This document shows positions 1-9,319 of a DNA stretch of 64,000 bases, one piece after another. Made by a program: the position numbers and the translations under genes. Within the stretch, counting starts at the first letter, position 1; the number at the start of each line of letters is the position of its first letter. The stretch is from Streptomyces aurantiogriseus (GTDB lineage: Bacteria; Actinomycetota; Actinomycetes; Streptomycetales; Streptomycetaceae): NCBI RefSeq assembly GCF_014649375.1, contig NZ_BMSX01000006.1:124001-188000 (forward strand). Direction: 5' to 3'. The notes beneath the pieces are model-generated. The model had not been told where the DNA came from. It made no database searches and saw nothing but the letters and a program-made list of their open reading frames with translations.

Positions 1-47
1 TCGCTCTTGCCGGACGCCAGCGGCACCTCGGCGGACGCGTTGGACAT
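1..47 (-). CDS. 5' end of a minus-strand CDS running off the left edge
   Basis: An ATG at 47-45 opens a frame that starts MSNASAEVPLASGKS and leaves the window. A GGGAG ribosome binding site lies 8 bases upstream, and the start is 53 bases after the aroE stop on the same strand. In Streptomyces, aroE is normally close to other shikimate and chorismate genes (aroC, aroK, aroB), so this is probably the next gene of that cluster. Fifteen residues are not enough to name a product. Confidence 0.45.
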   Translation of the reverse strand, partial: MSNASAEVPLASGKS

Positions 48-99
48 GTACCTGACTCCCCCCACACTGTGCTCCGCCCCCTGCGGATCTCAGCGGATC

Positions 100-951
100 C
101 TAGCGGGAGGCGAGCGCGTGCTCCCCCGCTTTTCGCATGGCGTCCAGCGGAGCCGGGGAACGGCCGGTCATCTGCTCCACCTGGAGCACCGCCTGGTGCA
201 CCAGCAGGTCGAGCCCGCTGACGACGGCGCCGCCGAACATGGACCAGCGCGCGGCCAGCTCGGTCGGCCAGGGCTCGTACAGCACGTCGAAGAGGGTGGC
301 CGGACGCTCCGGCACCGAGGCGGCGAGGGCGTCCGTCGTCCCGGCCGGGGTGGTCGCGACGACCAGCGGGTGGTGCAGCGCCTCGGCCGCGTCCGCCCAG
401 TCCGCCGTACGGACCTCGAGGCCGAGGCGCTCGCCCCAGCCGCGCATCTCGTCGGCGCGGGCCTGGCTGCGCACGTAGACGACGACCTCACCGGTGCAGA
501 CCCTGGCCAGGGCGGCCAGCGCGGAGGAGGCGGTGGCGCCGGCGCCCAGGATCGCGGCCGAGTCGACCTCCTCGACACCGTGCTCGCGCAGGGCGGCCAC
601 CATGCCGGGAATGTCGGTGTTGTCGCCGACGCGGCGGCCGTCCTCGGTGAACACCAGGGTGTTGACCGCCTCCACGGAGGCCGCCGTCTCACTGATCTCA
701 TCGAGCAGCGGAATGACCGCCCGCTTGAGCGGCATGGTCAGCGACAGCCCGGCCCACTCGGCGCCGAGCCCCTCGACGAACCCGGGCAGCGCCGCCTCGT
801 CGACGTCGAAGCGGTCGTACGTCCAGTCCGTGAGCTCCAGCGCCTGGTACGCGGCGCGGTGCAGCACCGGGGACAGGGAGTGGGCGATGGGACTGCCGAG
901 TACCGCCGCCCGGTGACGGTGGACGTGCTCCGTGCTGGCTGTGTCGCTCAT
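100..951 (-). CDS. aroE: Shikimate dehydrogenase (NADP+)
   Basis: Reduces 3-dehydroshikimate to shikimate with NADPH, in the cytosolic pathway to chorismate. The product has 283 residues, close to the usual AroE length. The N-terminal substrate domain shows the shikimate-binding SLSPVLH motif and the catalytic-region stretch LTMPLKR. The NTDIPG motif begins the hinge, followed by the nucleotide-binding GAGATASSALAAL loop. The frame stays open another 29 codons upstream, but those codons overlap mltG and look unlike AroE, so the ATG giving MSDTASTEHV is preferred. It begins 4 bases after the mltG stop, which implies transcription with mltG. Confidence in function is high. Confidence 0.93.
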   Translation of the reverse strand: MSDTASTEHVHRHRAAVLGSPIAHSLSPVLHRAAYQALELTDWTYDRFDVDEAALPGFVEGLGAEWAGLSLTMPLKRAVIPLLDEISETAASVEAVNTLVFTEDGRRVGDNTDIPGMVAALREHGVEEVDSAAILGAGATASSALAALARVCTGEVVVYVRSQARADEMRGWGERLGLEVRTADWADAAEALHHPLVVATTPAGTTDALAASVPERPATLFDVLYEPWPTELAARWSMFGGAVVSGLDLLVHQAVLQVEQMTGRSPAPLDAMRKAGEHALASR

Positions 952-955
952 TGCC

Positions 956-2653
956 TCAGTTACCGACGCTCTCGTTGAACTTGTCCCTGAGTCTCTCGAA
1001 TTCCGCATAGGTCTTCGCGAATTCCGTCTTGCTCTCACCGTCGGTCGCGACGAAGTAGATCCAGCCGTCGCTCGTCGGATTCAGCGTGGCCTTCAGGGCA
1101 TCCGCCCCCGGGTTCCCGATCGGTCCCGGCGGAAGCCCCTTCTGCGTGTACGTGTTGTACGGGTCCTTGTTGCTGTTGATCTCGGACTCGCTGATGTGGA
1201 TGTTGCTCTCGTTCTTCAGATAGTTGAACGTCGAGTCGAACTGCAGCAACTGGTTGGTCTCGGTGTTCGTCGACTTGAGGCGGTTGTAGACGACCTCCGC
1301 CATCTTGCGGTAGTCGTCGTCCGTCTTGCCCTCGGCCTGGACGAGGCTGGCGACCGTGATGACCTGCAGCGGGTTCTCCAGGTCGAGCGCCTCGGCCTTG
1401 GCCTTGAGGTCGTACTCGCCGTAGGCCTCGTTGGCCCGCTGCACCATCTCCTTGAGCACCGCCGCGGGCTTCATGCCCTTGGCCGCGGCATAGGTGCCCG
1501 GGTAGAGGAAGCCCTCCAGCGGGTCCTTGATGTCGCCGTTGTTGTTCGCCCAACTGGGCAGGCCGAGGGTCTTGTAGTCCTTCTCGGCGACGCCCCTGGT
1601 AGTGCCGGAGGAAAGGCCGAGTTTCGCGTCGATCGCCTTGTAGACCTGGATGTTGCGCTGGCCGGGAGTGACCATCACATTGGCCTGGCTCTTCGGGTCG
1701 AGCATCATCTCGACGGCGCTCTGCGCGGACATCTCCTTTTTGAGGATGTACGCGCCGGCCTGGATCTGGGCTCCCTCGGGATTGCTCGTGAACGCGGACA
1801 CGAAGGCGTCGACGCTCTTGACGACGCCCGCCGCCTTGAGCCTGCGGCCGATCTCCGAGCCGTCCGCACCCTTGGGCACCTCGACGTTCACGTTCTCGCT
1901 GGTGCCGTCGCCCGCGTAGTCCGGGGGCGCGGCGTAACGATTCTGGTAGAACTGGTAGCCGTAGTAGCCGACGCCGCCGATGCCCCCGCCGAACACCAGG
2001 ACGACGACCAGGCAGGCGCATCCGTTGCGGCGTTTCTTGCCCTTGTCGCCCTTGCTGCCCTTGCCGCCCCGGCCACGCCGGTCGCCGCGGCCCTCCGGCT
2101 CGTCGTCGTCCTCGTCGTCGCCTCCGCCGCCCGCGAAGAAGGCGTGCTCGCCCTGGTCGGGGCCCGGGTCCCAGTCGGGCTGCTGCTGCTCCGCCTCCGG
2201 TTCCGGCTCCGGCTCGGGGCGCCGCCGGGCGGGCGGCTCCGGTGGCGGATAGGCGTCCGGGGTGCCGTAGAAGTCGGGCTGCTCGGCACCGTAGGCGGCC
2301 GGCTGCTGGCCGTACGGGTCACCGGGGTCGGCGGCGTACGGGACGTGCGCGTGGGTGCCGGTGCCGTCCCAGCCGCCCTCGTGGTACGCCTGCTGCTGGC
2401 CCTGGTACTGCTGGTACTGCTGCTGGTCGTAGGACTGCTGGTACTGCTGTGGGTCGTACTGCTGCGCCTGTCCGTTGCCCCAGTCGCCGTATCCCGGCTG
2501 CTGCGGCTGCTGCGGGTAGTGGTGCTGCGGCTGGCCGCCGTAGGCAGGCTGTTGGCCGGCGTGGGCCTGCTGCCCTTCCCATCCGCCGTCCCCGTACAAC
2601 GGGTCCTCCGGATGCCACGGTTCGGAGCCTGGGCTCCGGCCATACTCAGTCAT
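956..2653 (-). CDS. mltG: Endolytic peptidoglycan transglycosylase MltG (YceG-like)
   Basis: MltG cleaves nascent glycan strands at the membrane and is thought to set strand length. The protein has 565 residues: a very long cytoplasmic N-terminus (1-210), with residues 26-95 dominated by Gln, Tyr and Gly, then an acidic patch (about 145-188) and a Lys/Arg-rich patch; one membrane helix at about 211-230; then the extracytoplasmic YceG domain. The catalytic glutamate is E441 in the conserved stretch ASLVQAEGK, followed by the family motif VVYNRL. Streptomyces homologues were long annotated as aminodeoxychorismate lyase, a misnomer for this family. It lies between ruvX and aroE, a conserved actinobacterial order. 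The low-complexity N-terminus is far longer than in E. coli MltG (about 340 residues in total). Confidence 0.93.
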   Translation of the reverse strand: MTEYGRSPGSEPWHPEDPLYGDGGWEGQQAHAGQQPAYGGQPQHHYPQQPQQPGYGDWGNGQAQQYDPQQYQQSYDQQQYQQYQGQQQAYHEGGWDGTGTHAHVPYAADPGDPYGQQPAAYGAEQPDFYGTPDAYPPPEPPARRRPEPEPEPEAEQQQPDWDPGPDQGEHAFFAGGGGDDEDDDEPEGRGDRRGRGGKGSKGDKGKKRRNGCACLVVVLVFGGGIGGVGYYGYQFYQNRYAAPPDYAGDGTSENVNVEVPKGADGSEIGRRLKAAGVVKSVDAFVSAFTSNPEGAQIQAGAYILKKEMSAQSAVEMMLDPKSQANVMVTPGQRNIQVYKAIDAKLGLSSGTTRGVAEKDYKTLGLPSWANNNGDIKDPLEGFLYPGTYAAAKGMKPAAVLKEMVQRANEAYGEYDLKAKAEALDLENPLQVITVASLVQAEGKTDDDYRKMAEVVYNRLKSTNTETNQLLQFDSTFNYLKNESNIHISESEINSNKDPYNTYTQKGLPPGPIGNPGADALKATLNPTSDGWIYFVATDGESKTEFAKTYAEFERLRDKFNESVGN

Positions 2654-2775
2654 CGATCCCCTAGAGCCGCGAGGCGGCGGTCGCGCGGCTTGTGGGCCCG
2701 GCTCCCGTTCCGCCTCTCTTTGTGCGGCAGCTGTTCGAACACCGCCGCATCGCGCGGAACGTTACCGTATCGCGA

Positions 2776-3240
2776 TCAGATGACCACTTCGACGCCCTCT
2801 CCCGGTGCTTTACCTGACACCCGTTCGGATTCCAGGGCCTGCTGGAGGATGATCACAGCGGCTGCCTGGTCGATGACCGACCGTCCTTTTTTGGACTTCA
2901 CGCCCGACGCGCGCAGTCCCTGACTGGCCGTCACGGTCGTCATCCGCTCGTCGACGAGCCGGACCGGAACCGGCGCGATGCCCTGGGCCAGTTCCTGGGC
3001 GAACCCGCGGACCTTGACCGCCGCCGGGCCCTCGCCCCCCTTGAGGGAGCGAGGGAGGCCGACGACGACCTCGATCGGCTCGTACTCCTCGACCAGTTGC
3101 TTCAACCGTCGGTGAGCTGCGGGGATGTCCCGGCCGGGGACCGTCTCCACCGGAGTGGCGAGGATCCCGTCGGGGTCGCACGAGGCGACCCCGATACGGG
3201 CGTCCCCGACGTCGATCGCGAGGCGACGACCGCGGCGCAT
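2776..3240 (-). CDS. ruvX: YqgF/RuvX family putative pre-16S rRNA nuclease (Holliday junction resolvase-like)
   Basis: RNase H-fold protein of 154 residues, from the family with demonstrated roles in 16S rRNA 5' maturation and Holliday-junction-like activity. The first acidic strand is RRLAIDVGDARIGVA, the second carries VVGLPRSLKGGEG, and the third catalytic Asp lies in LVDERMTT; the final DQAAAVIILQ stretch is typical. The alaS stop overlaps the start (TGATG); a GTG one codon earlier is equally possible. The position directly after alaS and before mltG is conserved in actinobacteria. A gap of 122 bases separates it from mltG, enough room for a separate mltG promoter. Confidence 0.9.
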   Translation of the reverse strand: MRRGRRLAIDVGDARIGVASCDPDGILATPVETVPGRDIPAAHRRLKQLVEEYEPIEVVVGLPRSLKGGEGPAAVKVRGFAQELAQGIAPVPVRLVDERMTTVTASQGLRASGVKSKKGRSVIDQAAAVIILQQALESERVSGKAPGEGVEVVI

Positions 3241-5912
3241 CACTTGGCCGTTTCCGCCACGAGGCGCTCGACGGCGTCGACGGCCTCGCCGACGGCAGCC
3301 GGGTTCTGGCCACCGCCCTGGGCGACGTCGGGCTTGCCGCCACCGCCGCCGCCGAGGGTCTTGGCGGCCGTACGGACGAGTTCGCCGGCCTTGAGACCGC
3401 GCTCGCGGGCGGCCTCGTTGGTGGCGATGACCGTCAGCGGCTTGCCGTTCGCCACGGCGAACAGGGCGACCACGGCGGCCCGGCCGCCCTGGATACGTCC
3501 GCGCACGTCGAGGACCAGCTTGCGCAGGTCGTCGGCGGTCGTGCCGTCCGGAACCTGACCGGTCACAAGAGCAATGCCTCGGACGTCCTTGGCGGACTCG
3601 GCGAGACCGGCGGCGGCCTGGAGGACCTTCTCGGCGCGGAACTTCTCGATCTCCTTCTCGGCGTCCTTCAGCTTGCCGAGCATGGCCGAAACCTTCTCCG
3701 GGAGCTCCTCCGGGCGGCCCTTGATCAGCTCCTGGAGCTGGGCGACGACCGTGTGCTCACGGGCCAGGAAGTTGTAGGCGTCGACGCCGACCAGGGCCTC
3801 GATACGGCGCACACCCGAACCGATCGACGACTCGCCGAGCAGCTTCACCAGACCCAGCTGGGCGGTGTTGTGGACGTGCGTGCCGCCGCACAGCTCCTTG
3901 GAGAAGTCGCCGATGGTCACGACACGGACGCGCTCGCCGTACTTCTCGCCGAACTCGGCGATGGCGCCCTGCTTCTTAGCCTCGTCGATGCCCATGACGT
4001 CGGCCCGGACGTCGAGGTCACGGGCGAGCACCTCGTTGATCTTCTGCTCGACGTCGGTCATCACGGCCGTGGGCACGGCGGACGGCGAACCGAAGTCGAA
4101 ACGGAAGCGGCCGGGCTGGTTCTCGGAACCGGCCTGGGCGGCCGTCGGGCCGAGGGCGTCACGCAGGGCCTGGTGGGTGAGGTGCGTGGCCGAGTGGGCG
4201 CGCGCGATGGCCGTGCGGCGGCGCGAGTCGATCGAGGCGTGGGCCGTGGCGCCGACGGTGACCTCGCCGACCTGGACGACGCCCTTGTGGACATACACGC
4301 CCGGCACCGGCTTCTGGCAGTCGCGGACCTCGATCACGGCACCGGTGTCCACCTTGATGCGGCCGGTGTCGCCGATCTGGCCGCCGCCCTCGGCGTAGAA
4401 CGGCGTGCGGTCGAGGACGATCTCGACCTCGTCGCCCTCGGTGGCGGCAGGCGAGGACACGCCGTCGACGAGGATGCCGACGATCGTGGACTCGCCCTCC
4501 GTGTCCGTGTAGCCGATGAAGTCGGTCTCGCCGGCCTTGTCGGCGATCTCGCGGTAGGCGCCGGCACCGGCGTGGCCGGTCTTCTTGGCCTGGGCGTCGG
4601 CCTTGGCGCGCTCCCGCTGCTCCTTCATCAGGCGGCGGAAGCCCTCCTCGTCCACGGACAGCCCCTGCTCGGCGGCCATCTCCAGGGTGAGGTCGATCGG
4701 GAAGCCCCAGGTGTCGTGGAGCAGGAAGGCCTTGTCGCCGGGCAGGACGGTGGAGCCGGCGGCCTTGGTCTCGCTGACGGCGCCGTCCAGGACGTTCGTA
4801 CCGGCGTTGAGGGTCTTGAGGAAGCGGGCTTCCTCGGCGAGGGCGACGTTCTCGATGCGCTCGCGGTCGGTGACCAGCTCCGGGTACTGCCGGCCCATCA
4901 TCCCGATGACGGTGTCGATCAGGTCCTTGACGACCGGGCCGGTGGCGCCGAGCAGCCGCATGTTGCGGATGGCGCGGCGCATGATGCGGCGCAGGACGTA
5001 GCCACGGCCCTCGTTGCCGGGGGTCACGCCGTCGCCGATGAGCATCACCGAGGTGCGCATGTGGTCGGTGACCACGCGCAGGGAGACGTCCGAGTCGTGG
5101 GCGTCGCCGTAAGCGACGCCGGTCAGCTCGGTGGCCTTCTTGATGACGGCCATGGAGGTGTCGATCTCGTACATGTTCTGCACGCCCTGCAGAATCATGG
5201 CGAGGCGCTCCAGGCCGAGGCCCGTGTCGATGTTCTTGCTCGGCAGGTCGCCGAGGATCTCGAAGCTCTCCTTGCCGGTGCCCTCGCCACGCTCGTACTG
5301 CATGAAGACGAGGTTCCAGATCTCCACGTACCGCTCGTCGTTGACGGCGGGGCCGCCCTCGACGCCGAACTCGGGGCCGCGGTCGTAGTTGATCTCGGAG
5401 CAGGGGCCGCAGGGGCCGGGGACGCCCATGGACCAGAAGTTGTCCTTCATGCCCAGGCGCTGGATGCGCTCCTTGGGCACGCCGACGACCTCGTGCCAGA
5501 TCTGCTCGGCCTCGTCGTCGTCCTTGTAGACGGTGATCCACAGGCGCTCGGGGTCGAGGCCGTAACCGCCCTTGTCCTGGGGGCTGGTGAGCAGCTCCCA
5601 GGCGAGCTTGATGGCGCCTTCCTTGAAGTAGTCACCGAAGGAGAAGTTGCCGCACATCTGGAAGAACGTGCCGTGCCTCGTGGTCTTGCCGACCTCTTCG
5701 ATGTCGGGCGTGCGCACGCACTTCTGCACGCTCGTGGCGCGGGGGAAGGGCGGCTTGACCTCGCCCAGGAAGTAGGGCTTGAAGGGCACCATGCCGGCCG
5801 GGACGAGGAGCAGAGTCGGGTCGTCCGCGATGAGCGACGCCGAAGGGACGACGGTGTGCCCGCGCTCCTCGAAGAAGCTCAGCCAGCGGCGGCGGATCTC
5901 AGCCGACTCCAT
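3240..5912 (-). CDS. alaS: Alanyl-tRNA synthetase
   Basis: Class II synthetase charging tRNA-Ala, 890 residues, full length. The N-terminal catalytic core contains the [18 protein letters not shown] region and the motif-2 stretch [14 protein letters not shown]. The editing domain keeps its zinc and catalytic set: HSATH (H573, H577) and CGGTH (C675, H679), so it should clear mis-acylated Ser- and Gly-tRNA. The C-terminal C-Ala domain ends with the Gly-rich stretch [17 protein letters not shown]. The ATG overlaps the stop of the upstream DUF6167 gene (ATGA), and the stop overlaps the ruvX start, giving a tightly coupled operon. Confidence 0.97.
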   Translation of the reverse strand: MESAEIRRRWLSFFEERGHTVVPSASLIADDPTLLLVPAGMVPFKPYFLGEVKPPFPRATSVQKCVRTPDIEEVGKTTRHGTFFQMCGNFSFGDYFKEGAIKLAWELLTSPQDKGGYGLDPERLWITVYKDDDEAEQIWHEVVGVPKERIQRLGMKDNFWSMGVPGPCGPCSEINYDRGPEFGVEGGPAVNDERYVEIWNLVFMQYERGEGTGKESFEILGDLPSKNIDTGLGLERLAMILQGVQNMYEIDTSMAVIKKATELTGVAYGDAHDSDVSLRVVTDHMRTSVMLIGDGVTPGNEGRGYVLRRIMRRAIRNMRLLGATGPVVKDLIDTVIGMMGRQYPELVTDRERIENVALAEEARFLKTLNAGTNVLDGAVSETKAAGSTVLPGDKAFLLHDTWGFPIDLTLEMAAEQGLSVDEEGFRRLMKEQRERAKADAQAKKTGHAGAGAYREIADKAGETDFIGYTDTEGESTIVGILVDGVSSPAATEGDEVEIVLDRTPFYAEGGGQIGDTGRIKVDTGAVIEVRDCQKPVPGVYVHKGVVQVGEVTVGATAHASIDSRRRTAIARAHSATHLTHQALRDALGPTAAQAGSENQPGRFRFDFGSPSAVPTAVMTDVEQKINEVLARDLDVRADVMGIDEAKKQGAIAEFGEKYGERVRVVTIGDFSKELCGGTHVHNTAQLGLVKLLGESSIGSGVRRIEALVGVDAYNFLAREHTVVAQLQELIKGRPEELPEKVSAMLGKLKDAEKEIEKFRAEKVLQAAAGLAESAKDVRGIALVTGQVPDGTTADDLRKLVLDVRGRIQGGRAAVVALFAVANGKPLTVIATNEAARERGLKAGELVRTAAKTLGGGGGGKPDVAQGGGQNPAAVGEAVDAVERLVAETAK

Positions 5913-6253
5913 CAGTGGTCCTCATTCCGGTCGTTCGAGTACGTCGTCTCGATGTACTTCGGGTTGGTGCGGTTCTCGATGGCGGCGTACCGCCGGGGTG
6001 TGGGGAGTTCGGGGTCCGCGTGGATCCCCAGTGCCTCCTCCAGTTCGGCCTCCCGCTGGGCCATGTTGTCGCGGACGTCGAGCGCGAAGCCCACCGCGCG
6101 GTCCTTGAGGCGCGCTCCCGTCTCGAGCGCCTTGTTGGCGGCGGTCGCCGCGAGGCTCTCGGGGGTCAGCTGCTTCAGCTTGCGGTTGACCTTGGTGGTG
6201 GCCCACACACCGGCGGCGACGCCCGTGGTGAACCAGAACGTACGACGGAACAT
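5912..6253 (-). CDS. DUF6167-like small membrane-associated protein
   Basis: 113 residues. A hydrophobic N-terminal segment (about residues 5-19) is followed by a basic amphipathic region containing [13 protein letters not shown] and a charged C-terminal half ending in HAD-, Tyr- and Asn-rich sequence. Conserved actinobacterial proteins of this kind sit immediately upstream of alaS; their function is unknown. The stop overlaps the alaS ATG, so it is translationally coupled. The name DUF6167 is assigned from recognition of the N-terminal [10 protein letters not shown] pattern and the position, without a search. Confidence 0.75.
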   Translation of the reverse strand: MFRRTFWFTTGVAAGVWATTKVNRKLKQLTPESLAATAANKALETGARLKDRAVGFALDVRDNMAQREAELEEALGIHADPELPTPRRYAAIENRTNPKYIETTYSNDRNEDH

Positions 6254-6262
6254 CGCTGGGTC

Positions 6263-6706
6263 TCAGTCCCTCTTTCCACGGGGATTCCGCTTGCCCCACC
6301 GCGAGGCCGGTACGGTCCGGCCCACGATGACGGTGCGCCGTGCCTTGGCGGGCACGTCGTCCTTGCGGCCGCCGAGGGCCCGGCGGACGCCGTAGCCGAA
6401 GGCCGCGACCTTCACCAGGGGGCCGCCGAAGGTGGAGGCGACCGTGGTGGACAGCGCGGAGGCGTTCGACGTGACCTCCTGGACGTCGGAGGCGATCGCG
6501 TCGACCCGGTCGATCTGGGTCTGCGCCGAGCGCACCGCCGAGGAGGCGTCGGCCAGCAGTGGGACGGCCTGGTCGGTCACGTCCGCGACCAACTTGGTGG
6601 TCGCCCTGAGCGTCTGGGCCAGCCTCGCCAGCGCGACGGCGAGGAAGGAGACCAGGATCGCCCAGAACACGGCCACCAGGATGCCGGCCACCTCTCCACC
6701 GGACAC
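6263..6706 (-). CDS. DUF948 domain-containing membrane protein
   Basis: 147 residues starting with GTG. A single N-terminal membrane helix (about residues 7-28) precedes a long amphipathic, coiled-coil-like segment (about 30-95, containing ATTKLVADVTDQAVPLLAD) as in the DUF948 family, followed by a short Gly segment and a strongly basic tail. It begins the alaS operon and stops 9 bases before the DUF6167 gene. DUF948 proteins resemble general stress proteins of Firmicutes, but the role in actinobacteria is unknown. Confidence 0.8.
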   Translation of the reverse strand: MSGGEVAGILVAVFWAILVSFLAVALARLAQTLRATTKLVADVTDQAVPLLADASSAVRSAQTQIDRVDAIASDVQEVTSNASALSTTVASTFGGPLVKVAAFGYGVRRALGGRKDDVPAKARRTVIVGRTVPASRWGKRNPRGKRD

Positions 6707-6848
6707 TGCGCACCCGCTCCCTGAAACGTGCCTCTGTATCGGTCTACGTCGAAAAAGTCGTGCACCGAGCCTATCGCGCCGGGGGCAGCGCTCCGAACCG
6801 GATTTGCCGGTGCGGACAGCCGGGTTGCCGCCGTGCCCCCGGACATGC

Positions 6849-6899
6849 GTGAACCCGCCGCCCCGCCCGCCCGGAGGGGCGAGGGGACGGCGGGTTCAC
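6849..6899 (-). terminator. Hairpin terminator after rpsD
   Basis: A perfect 12-bp inverted repeat GTGAACCCGCCG (6849-6860) pairs with 6888-6899 across a 27-base GC-rich loop. It starts 28 bases downstream of the rpsD stop on the minus strand. There is no T-run, as is usual for high-GC actinomycete terminators. Confidence 0.7.
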
Positions 6900-6927
6900 A
6901 CGCAGTGGTCCTACGGCCGCCGAGGGA

Positions 6928-7542
6928 TCAGCGGGCGTAGTACTCGACGACGAGCTGCTCGTCGCAGATCACCGGGATCTCCTTGCGGTTCGGCTCGCGG
7001 TCCAGGCGGAACGCCAGGGCCTTGAGGTTCACCTGGAGGTAGCGCGGGGTCTCGCCGTCGGGGGCGAAGCCGCCCTCACGGGCGATCGAGAAGAGGGTCT
7101 TCTCGCGGCTGCGCTCGCGGACCATCACGACGTCGTCGGGCTTGACGCGGAAGGACGGCTTGTCGACCTTCTGGCCGTTGACCTCGATGTGGCCGTGGAC
7201 GACCATCTGACGGGCCTGGTAGATCGTGCGGGCGATGCCCGAACGCAGGACCAGGGCGTCGAGACGACGCTCGAGCTCGATGATCAGGGCCTCACCGGTC
7301 TTGCCCTGAACCTTGGAGGCACGCTCGTAGGCGCGGACGAGCTGGCGCTCGGACACGTCGTACTGCGCGCGCAGACGCTGCTTCTCGAGCAGACGGACCT
7401 TGTAGTCCGAGTTCTGCTTGCGGCCACGGCCGTGCTCACCCGGCGGGTAGGGGCGGGCCTCGAAGTACTTGACGGCCTTCGGGGTCAGCGCGATACCGAG
7501 GGCACGCGACTTCTTGACCTTGGGGCGGGACTGGTTCGCCAC
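6928..7542 (-). CDS. rpsD: 30S ribosomal protein S4
   Basis: Primary 16S rRNA-binding protein that nucleates small-subunit assembly; S4 is also a translational repressor in several bacteria. It has 204 residues, the normal length, beginning with GTG ([16 protein letters not shown]). The S4 RNA-binding domain is visible as [20 protein letters not shown] and [16 protein letters not shown], and the C-terminus VEYYAR is typical. The frame is open 41 codons further upstream, but those residues are not S4-like. It is monocistronic, isolated from the alpha operon as usual in actinobacteria, and preceded by a long structured leader. Confidence 0.97.
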   Translation of the reverse strand: MANQSRPKVKKSRALGIALTPKAVKYFEARPYPPGEHGRGRKQNSDYKVRLLEKQRLRAQYDVSERQLVRAYERASKVQGKTGEALIIELERRLDALVLRSGIARTIYQARQMVVHGHIEVNGQKVDKPSFRVKPDDVVMVRERSREKTLFSIAREGGFAPDGETPRYLQVNLKALAFRLDREPNRKEIPVICDEQLVVEYYAR

Positions 7543-7847
7543 TGTCTTTAGTCTCTTTCCTAGTTTCCGGCTTGTCAGAGTTGAGGGAGGTCGCATCCGC
7601 AGCCGGGGAATCCCGCCGGGTCCGTTACCGGACCTGGAGGGCAGCCGCTCCCCTGGTCTGGGCACATACGTGCAGCACGCGAGTGGCCCACCAACCGTCC
7701 CGGGACTCCGGGTGGTGGTGGGCTGCCCGCGACACCGTTCGACGGTGCGCGACGCTCCTGGAGCCAGTCCCTGAGAACTGGATCTCCGGCCGACTGTCCC
7801 GTTCTGACTGCACGGGACTCAGCACTTCCGTCGAGTCTACAGGGTGC
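7543..7847 (-). promoter_or_regulatory. Long upstream region and candidate structured leader of rpsD
   Basis: About 300 bases separate rarA from rpsD without a credible gene. Read as the rpsD transcript, it can form several hairpins: GCCCACCA (7686-7693) with 7716-7723, GGTCCG (7619-7624) with 7629-7634, and a CCAGT/ACTGG pair around 7770. A TAGACT hexamer (complement of 7834-7839) is a possible -10 box at the far end but lacks a good -35. The arrangement suggests a roughly 280-nt 5' leader; regulation by S4 binding is an inference only. Confidence 0.4.
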
Positions 7848-9203
7848 TCAGGACCGCCTGCGACCGAGGTGCTTGCGGGTCCACTCCACGGCGTCCGCGT
7901 ACCGCGCCTCGGCGCCGTGCCGGGTCGGCGTGTAGTACTCGCGCTCCTTGATGGCGTCCGGCGCGTACTGCTGCGCGGCGATCCCCTCGGGCAGGTCGTG
8001 CGGATACACGTACCCCTGTGCGTGGCCCAGCTTGGCCGCGCCCTTGTAGTGCCCGTCCCGCAGATGCGGCGGCACGGGCCCGGCCAGTCCCTTGCGTACG
8101 TCGTCCAGCGCGGCCCCTATCGCGGTCGTCGCGGAGTTCGACTTCGGTGCCAGCGCGAGGGCGATGGTGGCGTGGCTGAGGGTGAGAGCGGCCTCGGGGA
8201 AGCCGATCATGGCGACGGCCTGGGCGGCGGCAACCGCGACGGGGAGGGCGTGGGGGTCGGCGAGGCCGATGTCCTCGCTGGCGGAGATCATCAGGCGGCG
8301 TGCGATGAAGCGGGGGTCCTCGCCGGCCTCGATCATGCGGGCCAGGTAGTGCAGGGCGGCGTCGACGTCGGAGCCGCGGATGGACTTGATGAGGGCGCTG
8401 GCGACGTCGTAGTGCTGGTCGCCGTCGCGGTCGTACTTCACGGCGGCCCGGTCGACCGTCTCCTCCAGCGTCGACAGGGCGATCTCCGTCTCGTCCTTGT
8501 CGAGCGCGGCGCCTGCGGCGGCCTCCAGGGCGGTCAGGGCACGGCGGGCGTCGCCGCCGGCGATGCGCAGGAGGTGGGCCTCGGTGTCCTCGGGGAGGGT
8601 GACGGCGTCCTTGAGGCCGCGCTCGTCGGCGAGGGCGCGCCGGATGAGACCGCGCAGGTCGTCGTCGGTGAGCGGTTCGAGGGTCAGCAGCAGCGAGCGG
8701 GACAGCAGGGGCGAGATCACCGAGAAGTACGGGTTCTCGGTGGTCGCCGCGATCAGTGTCACCCAGCGGTTCTCGACGGCCGGGAGGAGGGAGTCCTGCT
8801 GGGCCTTGCTGAAGCGGTGGATCTCGTCGAGGAAGAGGACGGTCTCCTTGCCGAAACCGCCGGTGGCGCGGCGGGCGCCGTCGATGACCGCGCGGACCTC
8901 CTTGACACCGGCGGTGATCGCGGACAGCTCGACGAAGCGCTTGTTGGTGGCCTTCGAGACCACGTATGCCAGGGTCGTCTTGCCGGTGCCGGGCGGGCCC
9001 CAGAGGATCACCGAGGAGGGGCCGGCCGGGCCCTTGGCACCCTCGCCGACCAGGCGGCGCAGGGGTGACCCCGGCTTGAGCAGGTGCTGCTGGCCCACGA
9101 CCTCGTCGAGGGTGCGCGGGCGCATCCGGACCGCCAGGGGGCTGCCGGCGGGGTCCTTCTCCTGGCGTTCTTCTGCTGCGGCGGTGAACAGGTCGGGCTC
9201 CAC
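7848..9203 (-). CDS. rarA: Replication-associated recombination protein RarA (MgsA/WRNIP1 family AAA+ ATPase)
   Basis: AAA+ ATPase acting at stalled replication forks, 451 residues. The Walker A motif is [11 protein letters not shown], Walker B is LFLDEIHRF, and sensor 1 is IAATTENP. The C-terminal clamp-loader-like and MgsA domain carries [20 protein letters not shown] and the conserved Tyr/His-rich end with YKYP-like features (GYVYPHD). It starts with ATG and has no close upstream partner on this strand: 116 bases separate it from the VKOR gene stop, with a hairpin between. Confidence 0.93.
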   Translation of the reverse strand: MEPDLFTAAAEERQEKDPAGSPLAVRMRPRTLDEVVGQQHLLKPGSPLRRLVGEGAKGPAGPSSVILWGPPGTGKTTLAYVVSKATNKRFVELSAITAGVKEVRAVIDGARRATGGFGKETVLFLDEIHRFSKAQQDSLLPAVENRWVTLIAATTENPYFSVISPLLSRSLLLTLEPLTDDDLRGLIRRALADERGLKDAVTLPEDTEAHLLRIAGGDARRALTALEAAAGAALDKDETEIALSTLEETVDRAAVKYDRDGDQHYDVASALIKSIRGSDVDAALHYLARMIEAGEDPRFIARRLMISASEDIGLADPHALPVAVAAAQAVAMIGFPEAALTLSHATIALALAPKSNSATTAIGAALDDVRKGLAGPVPPHLRDGHYKGAAKLGHAQGYVYPHDLPEGIAAQQYAPDAIKEREYYTPTRHGAEARYADAVEWTRKHLGRRRS

Positions 9204-9289
9204 GCTGAAACCCTACTGGGGGTCTGGGGCCCGCGGCGGAGCCGCTTGTGTCACAGCCAGAAAGCGCAGCACCGCACTGACCATCCGGC

Positions 9290-9309
9290 CCGGGCCGTCG
9301 GCGGCCCGG
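9290..9309 (-). terminator. Hairpin terminator after the VKOR-family gene
   Basis: CCGGGCCG (9290-9297) pairs perfectly with CGGCCCGG (9302-9309) around a TCGG tetraloop. It lies 10 bases beyond the stop of the VKOR-family gene on the minus strand and would insulate rarA. Confidence 0.55.
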
Positions 9310-9319
9310 AATCCGGCTG

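Noticed and set aside
932..2923. 663-residue plus-strand frame opposite mltG
   Set aside because: It is the antisense shadow of mltG in GC-rich DNA; composition is Val/Leu/Arg/Ala noise, and mltG has clear family motifs.
3753..6395. 880-residue plus-strand frame opposite alaS
   Set aside because: Antisense shadow of alaS caused by third-position GC bias; no motifs.
7619..7634. GGTCCG-TTAC-CGGACC as a stand-alone operator
   Set aside because: Only 6-bp arms in GC-rich DNA; counted as part of the rpsD leader instead.
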